Positions 1-10,960 of a stretch of 64,000 nt of DNA are shown here, piece after piece. The translations under genes and the position numbers were made by a program. Each line of letters begins with the position of its first letter. Positions within the stretch are counted from its first letter, which is position 1. Source of the DNA: Trichomonas vaginalis G3 (taxonomy: Eukaryota; Parabasalia; Trichomonadida; Trichomonadidae); contig NC_067204.1 in the NCBI RefSeq assembly GCF_026262505.1, positions 9,271,797 to 9,335,796 of the forward strand. The letters are read 5' to 3'. The notes below the pieces were generated by a model. That model worked only from the letters and a program-made list of their open reading frames with translations. It had not been told where the DNA came from and made no database searches.

Positions 1-823
1 ACTGGAAAAAATAAGAGATGAAATAGATGAAAAAATTAAGGAATTAAGAGAAGTTGAAAAATATAATGAAAATGAAGTAGAGGGTTTAATGAATATCCCA
101 GCTTCAGAATCAGAAGTACAGAAATCTCATGAAGAAAGATATAAAAATTATGTCTCAGAATCAACACAAAATTTATTAGATGGTGAAATAGACGAAACAC
201 TTTCAGAAGAAGGTACTAAATTTATTCGTAAACATAAGTTACAATTTATTGATAATGAAGAATACCCCTGTATCCTACTTTCACCACCTTTAGATTCCGA
301 AAAATTCAAAAAAGCTCTTAAAAACGTGACATATGCAACTAATACGATTAAGAAAGAAGACCATGATATTTACACAAATTATTATTTAAATAAATGCACG
401 GGTGTTGATAAAGTTTTTGATTTATTAGATAAAATATCAAAAGAAACCATTGGAACCTATAAAATTTTGTGTGATTGTGGTTTCATTATTGAAGATACCA
501 ATAATGTTTCATATGAAAGAACAGCACCAAAGGAAGACGAAGTTGAAAGGTCTATACCATTCGTTATTAAGAATATAAAAGATATGAAAACGTATAAGCA
601 TTATATTTATTCATTTATTTCAGAAAAAATGGAAGCAACCCATAAAACATCTTCTCATCATTTTATAGCTATTCATACATTCCTTTTCAAAGTTGTGAAA
701 TTAAATAAGACAGGAATTAGATTTAATGTATCAGGGTACGCATTCTTGAGTAAATTAAAATGTATTCGTCACGTCGCAGATGATAAAAATTTATGTGTTC
801 TTAATTCATTTTATGGGCTTTAA
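1..823 (+). CDS. Maverick copy 1: left-end ORF of unknown function, 3' part
   Basis: The reading frame is open from position 2, so the start lies before the window. The same protein in copy 2 is 368 residues long (56,777-57,883), and this piece covers its last two thirds. The visible part begins with a charged helical stretch likely to form a coiled coil (rich in E, K, I and R). A compact domain of unknown fold follows. I recognise no catalytic motif. It lies directly upstream of polymerase B and reads in the same direction, with about 50 bases between them. It could be a DNA-binding or terminal-protein-like partner of the polymerase, but that is only inference from position. Confidence 0.6.
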   Translation, partial: LEKIRDEIDEKIKELREVEKYNENEVEGLMNIPASESEVQKSHEERYKNYVSESTQNLLDGEIDETLSEEGTKFIRKHKLQFIDNEEYPCILLSPPLDSEKFKKALKNVTYATNTIKKEDHDIYTNYYLNKCTGVDKVFDLLDKISKETIGTYKILCDCGFIIEDTNNVSYERTAPKEDEVERSIPFVIKNIKDMKTYKHYIYSFISEKMEATHKTSSHHFIAIHTFLFKVVKLNKTGIRFNVSGYAFLSKLKCIRHVADDKNLCVLNSFYGL

Positions 824-872
824 AAAATAAACTTTATTTTTATTTATTTTTTAATTTTTTATTCTTACATAA

Positions 873-3800
873 ATGAACAAAAACGGAACAGCTAAAATGA
901 ATGATAATCAAATTAGAGCAGAAGGTAGAAGGTTATTTAAACGCTTCTATAACATTCCTGATGGTGCTAATCCTAAAACTCGTAGAAGCTATTTAAATGA
1001 AGCAATAGATGCATATGAAGGGTTTGACATTTCATCAGAGAGTGAGAGATTAGCGAGAATGTTAAATGTTAATATTGATTTCTATTATTGTGATCCTCAA
1101 CCAGAAGACGTGGACATAAATAAGGTAGACTTTCCATTAGTGGAATCAATAATGATAGATCCAGAATTTGAAACAGTAAATATTTTATTAACACAGAGTC
1201 CATGTGGAAAACTTCACGCTGACAGAATAACAGACGTTGAAGCACTCACCGGCTATAAAGTTTGTCCATATTGTAAAGAAGAAGTTTATTCTATCCGTGA
1301 TGATCCAGAAAGGAAAAACCAAAGAAGATTTTTAAAGCATTGTGAGAAATGTAAAGAAAATAATGGAAGATTAATTCAAGACGTTCAGTTGCAAAAGACA
1401 CAGCAACCATATGCACCACATATTACGAAACAGAAGATATATCAGTGGTTATTAGCTCACAATTTGCAGAAATATTATAAACCGACAAGATATTATATTA
1501 CTTTTGACTTTGAAACATTAGAGACTAAAGAAGAATTACAACTTTCTGAGTGTGCAACTTTGAATGCTTACTTAAAACCATTCATGGTATCATCAACGGT
1601 TAAATTAAACGATAAAACATATACGAGGAATTTTTGCTTAACTTCGAGTGATTCTTTTATTTCTGATTGGATTGAGTTTTTATTTTCAACCTGTTCATTA
1701 GTTGTTGAATCAAATATGAGTCAATACAATGAATTAATGAAGCCGCAAACGGCGGGGACTTTGTCCCATACATTAAATGAAAAACAGAAGGAAGCATTTA
1801 AAGAACTTCTAGATGAGGAATTCAATAAAGTGAATATCATAGGTTTTAATTCGGGAAAGTTTGATTTAAATTTAATTCTTCGTGATTTAAACACTGCAAA
1901 ATGGAAAATAAAATCAATACTGGGTTCATCTTCACAATTTAAGCAAATCATTGTAAAGAAAACAAACGTTCCATATGAATTGAGATTTATTGACATCAGA
2001 AATTATATAGCGGGTGGGACATTAGACCAATTCACTCAAGATTTCGGAAACAATAAATCACGTGTTAAATCCTTTTTCCCTTATCAATTCATCACATGGG
2101 AAAATTACGAAGAAGAATTATATAAAGAGGAACCATTCACGAAAGATTCATTTTATTCAGCATTAACCAAGAAACTATATCAGATAGTGATTATCAAATA
2201 TATCTCAATGATGCTAAAAATTTTAAGAATAGATTAGAATATTTTATTCATTATTGCAATAAAGATGTTGAAATTATGATTGACCCAATCGATAAAATTA
2301 TTGAAGAAACATTTGTTTATAAAATTGATATGCTTCATAATCTTTCTTTATCATCGAATGCTTCAATGATTCGTTACGCTTTAGCATATAAAGACTTTAA
2401 TCCTAATGAAAAATATCCTGAGGAAGAGATAGAATCAAGTTTTGAATTAACGAAAAAGTATTGGAAATATAAAATTGAATCATATAAGAAACAAGATGAA
2501 AAAGCAGAAAGGATACTAAAAATAATGTTTCAATGGATGATTTTCAATACTATCACGATTTAATCCTTTCATCTAAATGCAAAATGTGTGGTAAAGCGTT
2601 TACATATGCAAATAAACCAACATTGGATAGAATCGATAATGAAAAACCACATACCAAAGAAAATTGTCAGTTAATGTGTTGTTATTGCAATGTCGTAAAA
2701 TCAAATAAAGATGAAGATGTTCAACGTTTAAGAATCAATTTAAGAAATTATGCATTAAAAAATAATTTACCAATGACTTTAGATTCAGTTGAAGCTTATC
2801 ACATTCTCCGTAATGGAATTACTGGTGGTCTATCAAATGTTCAACATAGAGTAAATCTTAAAGGAATCACGCACATTAATAAACTTGCATATAATCCAGA
2901 AACTAAAACTGTATCAAATGAGGACACTTCAAACATCATGACTCATTTCGTTGGTGTTGATTTTAATTCATTATATCCTTCATCATTTTCATCTAATCCT
3001 CATGATTTCATTCAATATACTGACCATAAAATGTATATGCCGGGAAGATTGAATGGTGTTATCATTTGTGATACAGCAACAAAGAAAGCAAAAGCACTGG
3101 GAATAATTAAGAAGAAAAATACTTTATTCGTGGCTGAAGTAAAGGGTCACATTGATGAAAAATACATTAATGATTACATAAACTTTTTACCGATAATAAG
3201 AAACTTAGATATTATCACAGATGAAAAAACAATTGGCAGTTTTATGTATAATTACATGAAATCAAACAATCTACCAGTTGACCAGAAACAGAGGAAATTA
3301 ACTCAGTTAGCATCAACATACAACCAATATCAACCATTTTCTTCTTATTATCTTTGGTATCTAATAGACAGATTTCATTTTATCATTGATGACATTCAAT
3401 CAATTTTAACATTTACTAAAAACACTTGTTTTAATGAATTTGCGAACAAATTTATGAACGAAAGACAAAAGGCTGAATTAGAAGGAAATAAAGGAAAAAG
3501 TTTATTTTGCAAGATTTCACTTAATGGATCATATGGTTACGATGCAATGAATACACAAAATTACACAAAGACTAAAATAATGAATGCACAGAAGGTACGC
3601 GTTGCATGTATGGCAAATAAGTTTAAAAACATAAGAGAAATAGGTGAAGATACATATCAAGTGATGCTTAAAGATAGATTTTATAGATGTGATACATGTT
3701 TACAAGAGGCATTCTTCACTTTAGATAATGCTAAATACTGGTATTTGGTTTTCATTTATGATTTTATGTATAAATGCATGAATGTTAATCGTTTTCATTT

Positions 3801-4338
3801 CATTGAAGGTGATACTGATTCATCTTATTGGGCAATCGCTGGCGACCCAAATCTTCCTAACACTCAAGCATTTCAAGCAATTGTTACCGATAAACAATTT
3901 TATGATAAAAACATTTTCAAATTCGCACCATTTGATTTCTTCTGTTTTGATGAGAAATTTAAACCCAAATTAAAGAATAAAGCTGAAGAAAAAGCACATG
4001 AGAAGAAGTTATTGGGTTTAGCAATTGAGAAACAAGGTGATAACATGGTTGCTTTATGCCCTAAATGTTATACATCATTCAACGGTTCAATTGATGGAAG
4101 TGATTTTAAAAAGATTGCACAAAAAATGAAAGGTGTTAGTTTACGACAAAATAAACAATTAACACCTAAAAATTATTTGGATATAATAAATGATAAAGTG
4201 ATATTTGATGGTCAGAATATTAATTTACAACTTAAAAACGGGTCAATGACTCGCTTAACAATCGGTAAGACTGCATTAACAGGAGCACACACTAAGGCTG
4301 TATGTTGTGAAAATGGATGTTGTATACCATTTATTTAA
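873..4338 (+). pseudogene. Maverick copy 1: protein-primed DNA polymerase B, broken
   Basis: Polymerase B remnant, the replicase of the element. The N-terminal half has a Cys-rich zinc-binding-like segment (CPYC...HCEKC) and the 3'-5' exonuclease motifs: Exo I (FDFETLE), Exo II (GFNSGKFD) and an Exo III-like stretch (YCNKDVE). The C-terminal half has polymerase motif A (DFNSLYPS), motif B (KISLNGSYG) and motif C (GDTDSS). Between the exonuclease and polymerase parts lies an HNH-type domain (CKMC, then LDRID with H and N, then CCYC). A short GC-rich palindromic insert sits in the exonuclease half. The gene is broken, with about two breaks. Together with the neighbouring integrase it defines the family. 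Confidence 0.9.
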
Positions 4339-4452
4339 TACAATTTAAAATTTTATTTTTAATAAAATGCCACAGAAGAGACAAAAGGAACCGTTAATGA
4401 TGGTTTTGATACTATGATTCAAAGAGGTGGGCACCCTTAAACATTTATTTTA

Positions 4453-5757
4453 TAGGGTGTCCAAAGGTGTGTTTAGCACAAACCTGAATACTGCGAATAG
4501 AAATAAACAAGTTACATATATATAAAGTTTATTTAAATATAATCACCATTGGATTCAATCACGCGTTCGCAGCGATCGATCCAGGCTTCAAAGACACGCT
4601 TTAAATCATCATGAGAAAATTGCTCAAATTGCTCTCTTACAAAATTTTCAAGATCATCTGGACTCGCGAATTCGCGTCCTTCAGCTCTCTTTTTTAGCGT
4701 GCCGAATAAATAAAAGTCAGAGGGTGCAATATCAGGTGAATAAATTGGGTTTGGAACAACTTTGACATTGTTTTCCAACAAGTAATTCATTACCTTATGA
4801 CTTTTGTGAACTCTTGAATTATCAAAATGAATTGCAAACTTTTGTTTTTGTTGTTTGGATTTCTCAAACTCATCAGAATTGATAATTTGAGTAAGAACAT
4901 TGTCAATTAGATACTGAGCATTCATCGTATTAGGTTTTTGAAGAATATCAATTGCGATGATGCCATTCACGCCCCAAAAAACCGACAACATCATCATTGG
5001 TGTGTCAATTTTTTTCTTCGGGAATGTTTGCGGATTTTCATCCTTCGGGATCCACATGATTTTGGCTTCTGTTGCATATTGAAACCAAGACTCGTCCCCT
5101 GTTACTAAAAAGCGAAACTTCTTGGATTGATACGCACGCAATAGAGAGAGAGGAGCTCTTTCGAAGATTGGACTCTAGATTTTTTTTGAACTGAATTAAG
5201 GTTGTGCGGAACCCAACGTGTATACGCTAGTTTGTAGTTCAAATAATTGTGCAGATAATAACTGACTGTTGTAAGTGGTATCTTTGTCATCTCCTCTATC
5301 CTTCTGAGTGATGCTCTTGGGTATTCATCTAGCGCTTGAAGAATTGCTTTGATTTTTCTTTGATCCGGCGATTTTTTGTCAATTTTTATGATGGGCGCCT
5401 TTTTGTTCATGAAGTGATACATCCTAACATGATACGTTACAGTGGAATAGCTAGGAGCATCCATACCGAAGCATTTTACCAATGTCTCGTAGATTTTTTA
5501 CAGTCTTTGCATTTTTTTGCAAGAGCGAGGATGTTTTCTTTATGATTCATTAAAAAAATGAAAAAAATCCCGCCAAAATTTCCCGCGAAACCGCCTCTTG
5601 TCTCAAAATTCATTTTATATCCCGGCATGGCGCCAAAATACAACTTACTCATCATATACATATATTCATATTTTTTATTATATATTTATAATCAGCATAT
5701 ATCTCCTTTAATAGTCTCATATAGAGCGCTGTGCTAAACGCACCTTTGGACACCCTA
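4453..5757 (-). mobile_element. mariner transposon (Tvmar1-like) inserted in Maverick copy 1
   Basis: A 1,305-bp Tc1/mariner element with inverted ends reading TAGGGTGTCCAAAGGTG at the left and the complement at the right, flanked by a TA duplication (4,451-4,452 and 5,758-5,759). The second Maverick copy preserves the empty site as a single TA at the equivalent place, just before the integrase start. Size, ends and trichomonad host agree with Tvmar1 as I remember it. The insertion lies in the spacer between the polymerase and the integrase, so it postdates the Maverick insertion and does not interrupt an obvious gene. Confidence 0.93.
4533..5550 (-). pseudogene. mariner transposase, broken by two frameshifts
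   Basis: Transposase of the nested mariner. The start is the ATG at 5,548-5,550 (MNHKENIL). An N-terminal helix-turn-helix region includes a segment with PRASLRRIEEMTKIP. The catalytic domain follows, with all three acidic motifs of the mariner DDD triad visible: VTGDESWF, IHFDNSRVHKS and YSPDIAPSDFYLF. The length would be about 339 residues, normal for the family. Two frameshifts separate the pieces. One is in an A-run about 5,490-5,495, where one A seems to be missing. The other is in a TC microsatellite about 5,140-5,155. The protein is therefore not made as such, although the catalytic domain itself remains open and the copy looks young. Confidence 0.88.
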
Positions 5758-5770
5758 TATTTTTATATAA

Positions 5771-7261
5771 ATGGATAACACAGATTTAAAAAATTTAATT
5801 GATGATTTAGTACTTAATCAAAATTTTCTTAATTATTATGAATTAAAATCATATCTCCAAAAACATAATAACAATATAACGGGTGATGATATGGATTATT
5901 ATTATCCATATTATAAAAATGAAATTTTGAAATATCATGATAAAATAATTTCTAAAATTAAAGACAAAATTAAAAATAATGAATATACAAAGGAAAAAAC
6001 TAAATCACAACTTAAACAATTGAAAGATTTCAAAAATAAAGTATTAACAGAAGAAGATATTGATGAATTATATAAATTATATAATCATGAGCCACAAAAC
6101 GCCCAGGTCCTTCAGACCATAAATGAAGCACAAGCTTTAATTTATGATTCATTAGTTAAACCATATTCAGCCCGACTTTTAAATGAAGATCAACTTTTGG
6201 AATTCATCCTTCAACATAAACTCGAAGCGGGAAAGTATATCAAACCTTTATATACAGCATATTTAAAACAAATGAATAGAATACATCCAGAATTAATGAA
6301 GGGGGGAATGAAATCCAAAATCAAAGCAGATAAAATTAAACCACTTGCAACACCAAAACCTCCAACGACAGTACCTCCTCCTCCTTCAGTTAATCCTTCA
6401 TCATTCACTTTATTATATCCATTTCAAACATTAAAGAAGCAAAAAGATTTTAAAAAGGATTTCAAGATATTAAATAAACCAATTGACCCGAAAATTCAAC
6501 CGTTAAAGGAAAAATTTAGTCGCCCTTCATTTGCTCCATATCCATATTCATACGAAATCGATCATCTGGAATATTCAAAAGGAAACGTTACTTATTTATT
6601 TGCCATTAACATTAACACTAGATATTTATATTGCATTCCAGTGAAAGGGAAAACAGAACAGGAAACAAGAAGAGCTATACAATACTTACTAGATCATGAA
6701 AGAGTAGATAATATCAGGGGTGATGGTGATAAAGGATTTCAGGCAGCTATGGCTCATTATTTCCCACAAATTAATTTTTTCTTTTCATCCTCTCCATATA
6801 CGTTTCATAATAAAATAGTTGATGCGGTAATGAGAACTCTTAGAGATGCGTTAGGGGTTAACGGTCAGATATACTGGGATGGAAATCATGACTCCATCAT
6901 ACAACAGTTAGTATATTATTACAATAATACATGGCATAGAACTATAAACATGAAACCAGTGGAAATGAAAAATGATATTTCAAAAGAATGGGAATATATT
7001 AGAAAGCAAATGGAAGGGTTAAATGATGTTAAACGTGAACAAATTAATTCGGGGCTCATGAATTTTAAACAAGGGGATAAAGTTTTGATTCATCTCGATT
7101 ATGGAAAAACTGATAAATCAATGACAAAAAGAAGACGAAGATTTGACACAATAGCTGAATTTGTTAGATATATTAACGGCAATGCATTAGTTGAAGTTGA
7201 CAATAAATTAATAGAAATTCCGATTTATTTTATTACTCCATTATATTTAAATAATATTTAA
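5771..7261 (+). CDS. Maverick copy 1: retroviral-type integrase
   Basis: An rve-superfamily integrase (496 residues), the enzyme that inserts Mavericks. The N-terminal third is helical and charged. A proline-rich linker (TPKPPTTVPPPPS) follows, then the RNase H-like core with acidic motifs near YEIDHLEY and RGDGDKGF. A C-terminal SH3- or chromo-like segment (FKQGDKVLIHLDYG) completes it. The open frame looks whole. The start ATG lies just right of the mariner insertion and matches the start used in copy 2, where the protein is 551 residues because of a longer linker rich in KPKTTPKEK repeats. Confidence 0.88.
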   Translation: MDNTDLKNLIDDLVLNQNFLNYYELKSYLQKHNNNITGDDMDYYYPYYKNEILKYHDKIISKIKDKIKNNEYTKEKTKSQLKQLKDFKNKVLTEEDIDELYKLYNHEPQNAQVLQTINEAQALIYDSLVKPYSARLLNEDQLLEFILQHKLEAGKYIKPLYTAYLKQMNRIHPELMKGGMKSKIKADKIKPLATPKPPTTVPPPPSVNPSSFTLLYPFQTLKKQKDFKKDFKILNKPIDPKIQPLKEKFSRPSFAPYPYSYEIDHLEYSKGNVTYLFAININTRYLYCIPVKGKTEQETRRAIQYLLDHERVDNIRGDGDKGFQAAMAHYFPQINFFFSSSPYTFHNKIVDAVMRTLRDALGVNGQIYWDGNHDSIIQQLVYYYNNTWHRTINMKPVEMKNDISKEWEYIRKQMEGLNDVKREQINSGLMNFKQGDKVLIHLDYGKTDKSMTKRRRRFDTIAEFVRYINGNALVEVDNKLIEIPIYFITPLYLNNI

Positions 7262-7281
7262 TTTTTTTTATTTCGTAAGAA

Positions 7282-7554
7282 ATGAGTGACAACAAAGCAG
7301 CCAAGAGTCCAGACAATGAATATAAAAAGAAACTAAACAGAATTAAATCAAAAATATGCTATTGCAAAAAGAAGCCGCAATGCGGTGGGGCTGAAAACGA
7401 TAAAGAGAGGAAAGAAATAATCGAAAAATTAGAAACTTACCGTTCAATCCTTAAACTGAGTGAAGCAAAAATAAAAGAATTTAATAGAATAAATAAATTG
7501 ATTGGAAGAGATGAATTTAATAAAGATGAATTTTTAAACTCAATCCAAATTTAA
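7282..7554 (+). CDS. Maverick copy 1: small basic ORF after the integrase
   Basis: A 90-residue, lysine-rich, mostly helical protein directly after the integrase (20-base gap), also found in copy 2 at the same place. A GC-rich palindrome (GCCGCAATGCGG) lies within it. The function is unknown. Conservation between the two copies supports a real former gene. Confidence 0.55.
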   Translation: MSDNKAAKSPDNEYKKKLNRIKSKICYCKKKPQCGGAENDKERKEIIEKLETYRSILKLSEAKIKEFNRINKLIGRDEFNKDEFLNSIQI

Positions 7555-7557
7555 TTT

Positions 7558-7656
7558 TTATTCCTCTTCCCGAACCCTTCTAGGTTCTTGCATCATTTTT
7601 ATCATTTCCTCCCTTGTTATGATTCGTGGTAAATTTTGAGCTTGTGGGGTATCCAT
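7558..7656 (-). CDS. Maverick copy 1: tiny convergent ORF
   Basis: A 32-residue frame reading leftward (start ATG complement at 7,654-7,656; MDTPQAQNLPRIITREEM). Part of it, LPRIITREEMIKMM, is also found in copy 2 at the right edge of the window, where the C-terminus differs. It is too short to assign and may be a small helical peptide or a remnant. Confidence 0.3.
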   Translation of the reverse strand: MDTPQAQNLPRIITREEMIKMMQEPRRVREEE

Positions 7657-7727
7657 TTATATAAAAATAAAATTTTGTTATCAGTTATTTTATCGTTAAT
7701 GGTTTCAGGTTATTCAATAATTAATTA

Positions 7728-8566
7728 TTTTTGAATAACTGAAGGTGTCACTACGTCACCATGTGTCACTCGGTTAATTAACTTCTCTGAAAAAATGAGA
7801 CAACATGACATTTTGACATCACAGCAGGATTAAGGAGGAAGGCACTTATGAAGCATTTTTGAATAACTGAAGGTGTCACTACGTCACCATGTGTCACTCG
7901 GTTAATTAACTTCTCTGAAAAAATGAGACAACATGACATTTTGACATCACAGCAGGATTAAGGAGGAAGGCACTTATGAAGCATTTTTGAATAACTGAAG
8001 GTGTCACTACGTCACCATGTGTCACTCGGTTAATTAACTTCTCTGAAAAAATGAGACAACATGACATTTTGACATCACAGCAGGATTAAGGAGGAAGGCA
8101 CTTATGAAGCATTTTTGAATAGCTGAAGGTGTCACTCGGTTAATTAACTTCTCTGAAAAAATGAGACAACATGACATTTTGACATCACAGCAGGATTAAG
8201 GAGGAAGGCACTTATGAAGCATTTTTGAATAACTGAAGGTGTCACTACGTCACCATGTGTCACTCGGTTAATTAACTTCTCTGAAAAAATGAGACAACAT
8301 GACATTTTGACATCACAGCAGGATTAAGGAGGAAGGCACTTATGAAGCATTTTTGAATAACTGAAGGTGTCACTCGGTTAATTAACTTCTCTGAAAAAAT
8401 GAGACAACATGACATTTTGACATCACAGCAGGATTAAGGAGGAAGGCACTTATGAAGCATTTTTGAATAACTGAAGGTGTCACTACGTCACCATGTGTCA
8501 CTCGGTTAATTAACTTCTCTGAAAAAATGAGACAACATGACATTTTGACATCACAGCAGGATTAAT
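7728..8566. repeat. tandem array, seven copies of a unit of up to ~127 bp
   Basis: Seven head-to-tail copies of a unit that starts TTTTTGAATAACTGAAGG, passes TGTCACTACGTCACCATG and TCGGTTAATTAACTTC, and ends AGGAGGAAGGCACTTATG. Full units are about 125-127 bp. The fourth and sixth copies lack the ACGTCACCATGTGTCACT portion. Copies are almost identical, so the array is young or homogenised. The GTGACGTAGTGAC-type inverted motifs and the AT-rich core resemble a replication or protein-binding site. Confidence 0.9.
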
Positions 8567-8590
8567 GCAAAAATAAATTCAAATCATACT

Positions 8591-10903
8591 TTATAAAGCT
8601 TCATTTACAGGTATTTCATCGTCAGTAAATGAATCCTCATTATCGTTTGGTTCAACCTGTTTATATAATCCTTTCATTTCTTCTTTCAAAACATAACACC
8701 ATGTTTGTTTACCATCTATTCTTCTCTGTTTCTTATCACATTTATCCTTAATGCTCATTTGGAAATTCTTGTCTTTCATGTCTGGTGGTTTGCAGAATAG
8801 AACATTTTTACACGTCATACCTGCACACAATTCATCATAATGTGTATTTATCCATACATCTAAAGGATTTGTTGATAATTCAATTAAATCTTGTTTGGCT
8901 TCAGTCATCGGTATGATTCGTACATTAAATGATGAAAGATCGTAATTGATGAAAAATGTTAAAAGGTTATCATAAAATTCCTTAGTGCGTGAATCCATTA
9001 AATTCTTGAAGTAATCAAATTGACCCTTAAATTTACCATTAACTCTTAAAACAACGTATCTTCTGTCTCCAACTTCAATTTTGACAGGGTAGACGTTGTT
9101 AGTTACGAAAATGAAATTGGCAACATTCTGAGCAGTTCTTCTGGGTTGATTCTTTTCATTAATTCTAATCTCATTATCCGTAATAATTGATTTCAAAGCG
9201 TTGAAGTTTGCGAGTCTATCTTCACCTACATTCTTGAGTTCATTAAGTACAAGAAACATTTTATTCTCAACTACTGAATTGAAATTACCCGTTAGCTCAC
9301 TTATTTCAGTAATGTTTTTACATGAATAACCAGCGAGAAGTTCAGAAATAATGTCCGTGAATCTGTTTTTACCTGTTCCCTGAAGTCCTTTCAAAATAAT
9401 TGCTGTTTCATTCTTGATTCCAGGATGTTGAATCATTGATGCAATCCAGCCGAGTAGATATTTATACACTTCATCGTTATTATCACAAATGGCTTCTTTA
9501 ATGAAATTCATAAACATCTCAATTTTTGAGTAATCTGGTTTTTCGAGAACGTTGTATTTATAACCTTGAAACGTTGAGAAAACATCTGGAGAATCAGATT
9601 TAAAGCAAACACCCTTAACGGTTAATGAAGACAATTGATTTAATAGTACGTCCCATGCTGTTATTGTTTTACCTTCTTCTTTAAATAATTTAATCATTTT
9701 AAGTGACTCTTTCATGTTTGATTGAAGAACGAATGATATTTGATTCATTTTGTCGTGTATGTTGTAATCTTTCTGAATGAAGTATTTGTTTCCACAATCT
9801 ACAAAACGGATTACACGTGATAAATCCTCAATTACTTCAGAACTGTTTTTATACTGATGATTTTCAGCCTTGCGTCTAATATCTGTTATCAAAAACGAGT
9901 CATCAAGTTTTATATCAAATTTTATTTTTGACTTACGTAATAAAGGTAAAACGTATTCATCATAATATTCCTTTTGATATAGTTTTAGAATCTTCACTAA
10001 AACAAATGGAGAAGTCATTAAATGTGCATATCTACTACGTGCTTTTTCAAAATTACTTTTTGCATTTTCAGTTAAGCTGCAGAAGTTATAAACGTTATCG
10101 TATGCTTCATTAATTAAATGATTAGGTAACGAATTAATTGCTTGAAACAGTGTGAATAATGTAACTTCTTTTTCTAAATTCATGTTTCCACCGTCATTAT
10201 GTACTTCAAAATCACTGATGCCATCAACTATGCTCTGGGCAAGTTTATCGTCAATGTTTACATCTTTGCTTTCATTGACGATGGTCTTTATTTCTTCGTT
10301 CTTCTGTTCAACTCTTACCTTAATATTCAAATCATTTAATATATCATTCACTGTTCTGGTTAATGTTGAATCATAACTTCCACGAATGAATGAGTATGTA
10401 TTGATTGGTTCTGTTGCATTCTTGCGAACTCTTGAATCAGCCATAACTACTAAAGAACGCTTTGAATCATCCATAAAAGTCATGATATCAATATCATAAT
10501 CATTGCAGGAATAACATTTAATCATTCTGTTCGAAACTGCATAGAAGAAATTAGTGTTGCAATAAATGTGAAGACCTCCTGAAGCAGTTTTAACGATAAC
10601 ATCTTTATCCGAAAGTTTTGATAAAATATCTTTTCTAACTGTTTCTTTAAGTTCATCATTGTACGATTTATTGATATCAACATCTATAATCGTTAAATTT
10701 GAAATTTTATTTACTAATAAAGCCATACCAGTTTTCCTTCCTCTTCCTCCATCATGTTTGAGGTAGTTATGTAAATCAATCTTGTTTTCACCAATTCTTT
10801 CGTTGAGGGTTTTAGTTTCTGCCACAACTAATTCCTCAGCTAATGAATCAATAACTTTTTCATCAGAAACGATATAGTTGCTGTTGTTGTTTGTTGCCGT
10901 CAT
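8591..10903 (-). CDS. Maverick copy 1: primase-polymerase / SF3 helicase
   Basis: A 770-residue replication protein with an open frame. The N-terminal part has archaeo-eukaryotic primase features: a DVD acidic pair (TIIDVDINKS, about residue 73), the SGGLHIYC motif (about residues 107-114) and a small CYSC segment after it. The C-terminal part is a D5-like superfamily 3 helicase with Walker A GLQGTGKN (about residue 504), Walker B MFLVLNELKN, and a sensor-like FIFVTNN. This combination primes and unwinds DNA in many viruses and plasmids. The gene stands alone between two inverted repeat arrays and reads toward the integrase. It looks whole. Confidence 0.85.
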   Translation of the reverse strand: MTATNNNSNYIVSDEKVIDSLAEELVVAETKTLNERIGENKIDLHNYLKHDGGRGRKTGMALLVNKISNLTIIDVDINKSYNDELKETVRKDILSKLSDKDVIVKTASGGLHIYCNTNFFYAVSNRMIKCYSCNDYDIDIMTFMDDSKRSLVVMADSRVRKNATEPINTYSFIRGSYDSTLTRTVNDILNDLNIKVRVEQKNEEIKTIVNESKDVNIDDKLAQSIVDGISDFEVHNDGGNMNLEKEVTLFTLFQAINSLPNHLINEAYDNVYNFCSLTENAKSNFEKARSRYAHLMTSPFVLVKILKLYQKEYYDEYVLPLLRKSKIKFDIKLDDSFLITDIRRKAENHQYKNSSEVIEDLSRVIRFVDCGNKYFIQKDYNIHDKMNQISFVLQSNMKESLKMIKLFKEEGKTITAWDVLLNQLSSLTVKGVCFKSDSPDVFSTFQGYKYNVLEKPDYSKIEMFMNFIKEAICDNNDEVYKYLLGWIASMIQHPGIKNETAIILKGLQGTGKNRFTDIISELLAGYSCKNITEISELTGNFNSVVENKMFLVLNELKNVGEDRLANFNALKSIITDNEIRINEKNQPRRTAQNVANFIFVTNNVYPVKIEVGDRRYVVLRVNGKFKGQFDYFKNLMDSRTKEFYDNLLTFFINYDLSSFNVRIIPMTEAKQDLIELSTNPLDVWINTHYDELCAGMTCKNVLFCKPPDMKDKNFQMSIKDKCDKKQRRIDGKQTWCYVLKEEMKGLYKQVEPNDNEDSFTDDEIPVNEAL

Positions 10904-10960
10904 TTATATAGGAATAAAAAATAAAAAATAATTTTAAAACTAACTTTATTTTTGGACTGC

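Noticed and set aside
7728-8566. Regular array resembling CRISPR
   Set aside because: Units of up to ~127 bp are repeated without unique spacers, in a eukaryotic Maverick with no cas genes. These are plain tandem repeats.
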